From positions 434,001 to 498,000 of the forward strand of contig JAPEUQ010000005.1 in NCBI GenBank assembly GCA_027946365.1: DNA of 64,000 nt, read 5' to 3'. The translations under genes were made by a program, and so were the position numbers. The stretch's first letter is position 1; every line of letters begins with the position of its first letter. Shown here in pieces: positions 56,009 through 64,000 of this stretch. Below the pieces are notes generated by a model, which had not been told where the DNA came from, ran no database searches, and saw nothing but the letters and a program-made list of their open reading frames with translations. The stretch is from Kalmusia sp. IMI 367209 (Eukaryota > Ascomycota > Dothideomycetes > Pleosporales > Didymosphaeriaceae).

Positions 56009-58195
56009 ATGCAGCCTTTCGCTCCTTTATCGCGCCAAGCTTTGGCCAATGATAACATGAGCTATCGCAATTCTGGTGAAGGACTGATTGGAACGTCTCC
56101 GCAGGCGTCATTGCCGTCGTCCAGAGAGGATGGATCTTCTGAGCTTCGAACTTGCGCAGGGGTGGATAACGCTCCGTCTTCTCAGCAGGGTCAGACACAA
56201 GGCAAAACCTCCTACATGTTTTCTCGCGAAGGGAATTGCTTCCAACCTACTCGCAAGTCGATCTCCAGCGAGCGCAGTAGCAGCGGATATGCTGGTTACG
56301 ACAGCGTCATGAAACGCGTTGGCGGCTCAGCTCTTCCGCCGGTAGAAGATGCGATGGAGGACAGTAGCCCTCGGATAAAAAGACCTTGTGCGACCACATT
56401 GGACAAGGGCGCAACAGGTACTTTCATGGGCCCGAAGAAACGAAAGACGAGCTCGCTCGAGAGGCTATGCGAAATCCAACTGAACAAGTCAAATTTCAGT
56501 CCTTCTACAAAACAAAGCGGACTGTGGCAATCGAAAGCAGCAGCAAAAGAGTCAGACTTCCCTGGAATAGTGGGAGAGCTCTGTCGAGAGATAAGTCACC
56601 GTGTCGACGATGTGGAGGGCAAAGTCAATGATCATGATGCACAGTTCAACAAGCATGACGCTATGTGGAAAGCTTACGACAGCAGGTTCATGCACTTGGA
56701 GCAAGTAATCAAGGAAACCCCTTCGGTAGATGACTTGGTTGTCAGAATGAAGGAAGGCTGGGACATGGAACTTGAGCGCATCCGGAAGAAGTTGTCACAG
56801 ACATCGACAGACCTCCTAGAGAGATCTACTAGACAGGAAATCTTAGAGATCATAGACGAGGCTTTGCAGAGCGCAAAGGATGAGATATTTCGGGCGCTCA
56901 TTTCGAGTGTGACTCGTGTTCAGGATGCCTTCGAGGCTAAGATCAATGCTTTTGAACACGATCAGTCACACACGAGGAATGGCGTTGACTCCTTGAACGG
57001 GCTATGCACGACAAATAAGCAAGAGCTTGAAGCGCATTCACAGATGATCGGTGAGATCAAAGACCGACTTCCCAAGAACGATGAATGCCTAGCGAATCAC
57101 GGGCGAGCGCAGCAGAATCTTCTCACACGAATCGATGACCTACAGGCTAAGCACAACAATGTAAAAGTCCACCACAAGACTTGCATGGATATTCTCAACC
57201 GCCGGTGCCTGACATCCCACCAAAAAATATCAGATCTACAAGCCGAGATTACGAATATCGGACGCGGGGCGCAGGAACTCAAGCAGACCACTGCAGACAC
57301 AGCGTCAATGTCTTTGACCGTCAATGCAATATTGACCAGGCTTCAAAGCGTGGAGAAAGATTCAAAGGAATCCAAGTGCCAAATCGAGGAGCTTAATGAC
57401 CAGGTGACTACGGCGAAGAAAGAGTCGCAAAGGTGTGAAACCAGTATTGCCACCCTCCAAGGAAACTATAATGCTTCGGAGAAGCGGCGAATCCAGTTGA
57501 CAGGACATCATGATGATCTACGACAAGACTGCGTCTCTCTTGCACAGCAGCACAAGTCGCTGGTGGAGGATCACCTCAAACTGAAACAGAAGTATGACAG
57601 CCTTGGGGAAGCTCACAAGGTTCTCGAGCGGAATCACCAGTGTCTAGAACAACGACACGAAGCTCTGGTGCAGGCACAAGACAGTCTCAAAAGAACTTTC
57701 AAGTCCTTGAAGGCGGATTCTACAGCTGCAGTGCTGGGAAACCATTCCATGAGAGAGTCAACGTCAGAGACAACCAAGCGGATCGAGCACGAGCAAGCAG
57801 TCACCCGACAGGATGCGATGATCAAAAAATTGGAATCCGGCCTTGCGACACTCGAAAATGACCACAAAGACCATGGTATTTCATTGGACAGAGATATGAC
57901 TATTGTGAAAATTGCTCTGTCAGCGCTGGAGAACAGATCAACCGCTCACGAGAACAATATCAAAGTGATCGAGGGCCTTCAAGCAAAACTACACGATAAA
58001 CAGCCCGTGAGATTGCCAAGGCCACTCTCTACAGCGCCATCTTCACTCGAGGATCACGAAGGAGATCAGGTCGCGCAGCTATTGGAAACTATGGACGTAT
58101 ACGTTCAACGCGTAAACGACTTGGAAATCAAGCTTCGAAATTTGACAAAAGTCGTCAACGCGAAGATGCCCGAGATTAACAACATGCATGCTTGA
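56009..58195 (+). CDS. Long coiled-coil protein, hypothetical; possible continuation to 58375
   Basis: 728 aa to the first stop. The first ~190 residues are disordered with a nuclear-localisation-like patch (GPKKRKTSS). From about residue 195 to the end it is a nearly continuous coiled coil (repeats such as LKLKQKYDSLGEAHKVLERN). No motor, kinase or DNA-binding domain is visible, so it is probably structural. After the in-frame TGA (58193-58195) the same frame continues (PKLELER), then a good intron at 58217-58270 (GTCAGT...ATACAG), and another open exon to TAA at 58373-58375. Three explanations are possible: a nonsense mutation, stop-codon readthrough, or a 48-nt intron (58154-58201) that removes the TGA. 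An alternative start is the ATG at 56057. Confidence 0.75.
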   Translation: MQPFAPLSRQALANDNMSYRNSGEGLIGTSPQASLPSSREDGSSELRTCAGVDNAPSSQQGQTQGKTSYMFSREGNCFQPTRKSISSERSSSGYAGYDSVMKRVGGSALPPVEDAMEDSSPRIKRPCATTLDKGATGTFMGPKKRKTSSLERLCEIQLNKSNFSPSTKQSGLWQSKAAAKESDFPGIVGELCREISHRVDDVEGKVNDHDAQFNKHDAMWKAYDSRFMHLEQVIKETPSVDDLVVRMKEGWDMELERIRKKLSQTSTDLLERSTRQEILEIIDEALQSAKDEIFRALISSVTRVQDAFEAKINAFEHDQSHTRNGVDSLNGLCTTNKQELEAHSQMIGEIKDRLPKNDECLANHGRAQQNLLTRIDDLQAKHNNVKVHHKTCMDILNRRCLTSHQKISDLQAEITNIGRGAQELKQTTADTASMSLTVNAILTRLQSVEKDSKESKCQIEELNDQVTTAKKESQRCETSIATLQGNYNASEKRRIQLTGHHDDLRQDCVSLAQQHKSLVEDHLKLKQKYDSLGEAHKVLERNHQCLEQRHEALVQAQDSLKRTFKSLKADSTAAVLGNHSMRESTSETTKRIEHEQAVTRQDAMIKKLESGLATLENDHKDHGISLDRDMTIVKIALSALENRSTAHENNIKVIEGLQAKLHDKQPVRLPRPLSTAPSSLEDHEGDQVAQLLETMDVYVQRVNDLEIKLRNLTKVVNAKMPEINNMHA

Positions 58196-58216
58196 CCAAA
58201 GCTCGAACTTGAACGG

Positions 58217-58270
58217 GTCAGTCTACCACTTCATCATTTTATTGAACTATACGCTGACTCAAATATACAG
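58217..58270 (+). other. Predicted intron beyond the annotated stop of the coiled-coil gene
   Basis: 54 nt, GTCAGT donor, GCTGAC branch-like motif, ATACAG acceptor. It joins LELER to LKDKLDSGDHGSG in phase 0, in the frame of the upstream gene. Confidence 0.55.
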
Positions 58271-58375
58271 CTAAAGGATAAATTGGACTCAGGGGACCAT
58301 GGAAGCGGTGAGACATGTGGTGAAACAGAGGCTAGTGTCATTGTCAGAGATAGACAGCTGATTAAGGTATCCTAA

Positions 58376-58674
58376 TATTCTGAATCATATTCTTCCATTC
58401 ATATGTTGTTTGTTTTGAAACTCTTAAGTACTATGGCACGAATTATCCAATCGTTTATACTATGCCTCCCAGAAGTCCCTCGAACATGAAATGACTGACT
58501 TTCATACATAATGCTTTGCAAGCAGCTCTTAGACCCGTTTCCACAACCTTCCCCCCGATAGCCCCGTCCAATTACCAAGACCATAACTGAATCTACATCG
58601 CGCCTGCTCCTTCATCTATACAACCACTCAATTTTCTATCAGCCTACCTCTCTCCGTACGATACGCTCTCGTCC
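58376..58674. other. Intergenic between convergent 3' ends
   Basis: Between the coiled-coil gene (+) and the secreted Cys-containing gene (-). No gene is seen. Confidence 0.45.
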
Positions 58675-59445
58675 TTAATTTTTCTGTGCCACAATCCTCA
58701 TCTCCTGCCCGTTGCTCAAATTGATGTTGTTCAGCCAGTGCAACTTGCACCGCATGCCATCGAGCGGAGCCGTAGCCATGCAAGTAAGATAGCTAGTAGG
58801 AGCGGTAGAATTATCGCTGCTCACATTGACGGAGCCGCTGAAAGAGCTTTGGCATGATCATCAGCGACGTTTGTGAAGGGAAACGGAGGTACCATAGAAT
58901 ATGAAGAATGAGAAGTAAAAAAAAAAGGAACGCGGTTTCTGCACTTACGATCCGTCAGCCAACGCTCGCGAGACGCTCAACCTGAACGGCATCTCCGGGG
59001 GCGCATCATCGGACAGATCTGTCCCAGGAACCCTTCCTACCAAAAAAGATTAGCCTAATTTATCACGCTGCTTGCTCTTAGATTTCTGGAACCTACAGCT
59101 CTCAATACGGGATTCCACACTGCCTAGACCCTCCAGGTCCTCCTTGGTCCCCTTCGCAAGACACCCAAACCCACCCGTCGGCAACGTGCCATTCGGCCAG
59201 CTGGTCTCGCAAGTCACCGTCCAGTTCGCCCTGCTGCCGTTCGGGATCTGCACGTCGAGCGAGATGGTCGAGTTGAAGTAGGATTCCGGCGGCCAGGGCA
59301 TATGCGGCGGGCCGAACCCAGGCCAGGCCGTCATGTAGTGGTAGTCAAGACGGGTGACGGTCCAAGTCTCCGTATCAGCAGAAGACGAGGTAGGAAGACA
59401 TATCGCGACGGGAACCAAGAACGGGAGCACGATTGAGAGACGCAT
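58675..59445 (-). CDS. Small secreted Cys-containing protein, candidate effector
   Basis: I do not recognise the family. Three exons, minus strand: 59445-59093, 59032-58949 and 58837-58675, with matching phases, give 199 aa. The signal peptide is MRLSIVLPFLVPVAICLPTS. The mature part has five cysteines (TCETSW, FGCLAKG, ESCRV, LTCMAT, MRCKLHW) and several N-glycosylation sequons (NST, NGS-adjacent NWT, NGT, NVS, NNIN-type). It has no catalytic motif. Intron 1 uses an AAG acceptor, since the nearer TAG acceptor leads to an early stop. Size, secretion and cysteine content fit fungal effector-like or cell-surface proteins, but function is open. Confidence 0.75.
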
Positions 59446-60303
59446 GATGTGCGAAGTGATCGAGAGCGGGCGCGCGTGGCTGGAATCTCTGGAGCTGACG
59501 GCGGGCCTAAATAGCTGAACTGGCAGGGCCCGTGGAGGGCACAGAGCTTGCTCTTTGGCAGCGGCGAAGTGCATGGTAGGCAACCGTCCATGGTAGCACG
59601 GCACCCGGGCTCGTAGCATCGCCTCGTTGCATCATTCCACAAACTTTCGCTGATGCCGTCGATTTCTCTCCAGCGTTGTGCGACGGTCCTGCGCTGCGCC
59701 ACGCAGTCGAACGAAGCAGGATGAGATTTTTCATGTCGTACAGAGCTGACGCGTGGGAAGACGGGGATCCGCGGTAGTACAACCTTCATATTATCGAGCC
59801 GTAGTAAATCGCCCCATGCTGCACGCTATGATATCGCTAGCCAACTTTGTACAGCTATCCCGCGGCGGCATAGCGAGTCCTATGCACGAGAATCACAAGC
59901 GAATGCGCAACGAGGGCTCAGTGTGTTTGTGGATTGAAACTTTTTTTATGGCAGGTAACACGTGGTATATCTTATCAGTGATATTCGAGGCGAAGTAGTA
60001 CGGGGCGCGGACACAGTTGCAAGCGCACCGGCTATGCCAGGCACGAACAGGATTGACACGAGAATGTGGAAACCACAATAATGATAATTGTTTAGATGCT
60101 ACACTGATGCATGTAATGACTGTCGTCATCATCTACTGCGCGCGTCCGGGTCGAGAAAATGCGGACCGGGGAGGCAAACTTCATACGGACAACCCGACAC
60201 TAGTTATTACACAATACACATGTGCTCTTCATACTCTTTACGTCTCAAAACAACGTGGCTCACACACAGAATAAACAACAGATGGATGCGCAGAGTCGCT
60301 GAA
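59446..60303. other. Intergenic, about 0.86 kb
   Basis: Promoter side of the small secreted protein and the 3' flank of SMC5. No gene is supported. Confidence 0.45.
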
Positions 60304-63913
<3,610 letters not shown>

Positions 63914-64000
63914 TCTTTTGTGCTTGAAAAGCAAAGTGATTGTGGTGGCGGTCCGAAAGCGTTGACGTATGTATGTAGTTGAAGGTGTATTCGTGGTTGG
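63914..64000. other. SMC5 upstream flank, window edge
   Basis: Start of the SMC5 promoter; too short to say more. Confidence 0.4.

Overview
The window is nuclear DNA of a filamentous ascomycete (Pezizomycotina). A Dothideomycete is most likely, but I cannot name the species. The evidence is small multi-exon genes with introns of about 45-75 nt (GT donors, CTAAC-like branch points, AG acceptors), typical fungal housekeeping families, fungal F-box-like proteins and small secreted proteins. Genes lie on both strands with no operons. I rebuilt exon structures by hand from reading frame, splice signals and family expectation, so exon ends are inferences without transcript support.

Layout. 0-4 kb: an F-box-like gene and a secreted DJ-1/PfpI-family gene. 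4-7.4 kb: three conserved genes on the minus strand, mitochondrial ATP synthase subunit d, NAC subunit alpha and ribosomal protein eL14. 8.4-13 kb: an F-box-like gene, a Nup53/Nup35-type nucleoporin and the COPII GTPase SAR1. 13-16 kb is gene-poor. 16-19 kb: a low-complexity hypothetical protein and a secreted zincin-like protein with a C-terminal hydrophobic tail. 20.7-30.2 kb: a tiny membrane protein and two large disordered proteins, one with an RRM. 31-34 kb: an Fmp46-like mitochondrial protein, ribosomal protein eS30 and a CREG-like secreted protein. 34-49.5 kb is dominated by non-coding DNA around one FlbC-like C2H2 regulator. 49.5-56 kb: Rab escort protein, an interrupted tRNA-Asp, a tRNA fragment and a histidine acid phosphatase. 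56-64 kb: a long coiled-coil protein, a secreted Cys-containing protein and a complete SMC5 gene.

The genes do not form one pathway. Translation and proteostasis (eL14, eS30, NAC alpha), energy (ATP synthase d) and membrane traffic (SAR1, Rab escort protein) recur. I see no secondary-metabolite cluster, no intact transposon, no CRISPR array and no virus.

The most interesting signals concern RNA processing. (1) The tRNA-Asp(GTC) gene has the usual anticodon-loop intron plus a second 50-nt insert in the T arm that looks like a spliceosomal intron. (2) SAR1 reads in frame only if a 2-nt micro-exon lies between its first two introns. (3) The FlbC-like regulator has a 51-nt in-frame intron without stops. 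(4) The coiled-coil gene continues in frame after a TGA. Three other genes have frame problems (DJ-1 tail, RRM protein tail, SAR1 exon 3) that could be real or sequencing errors.
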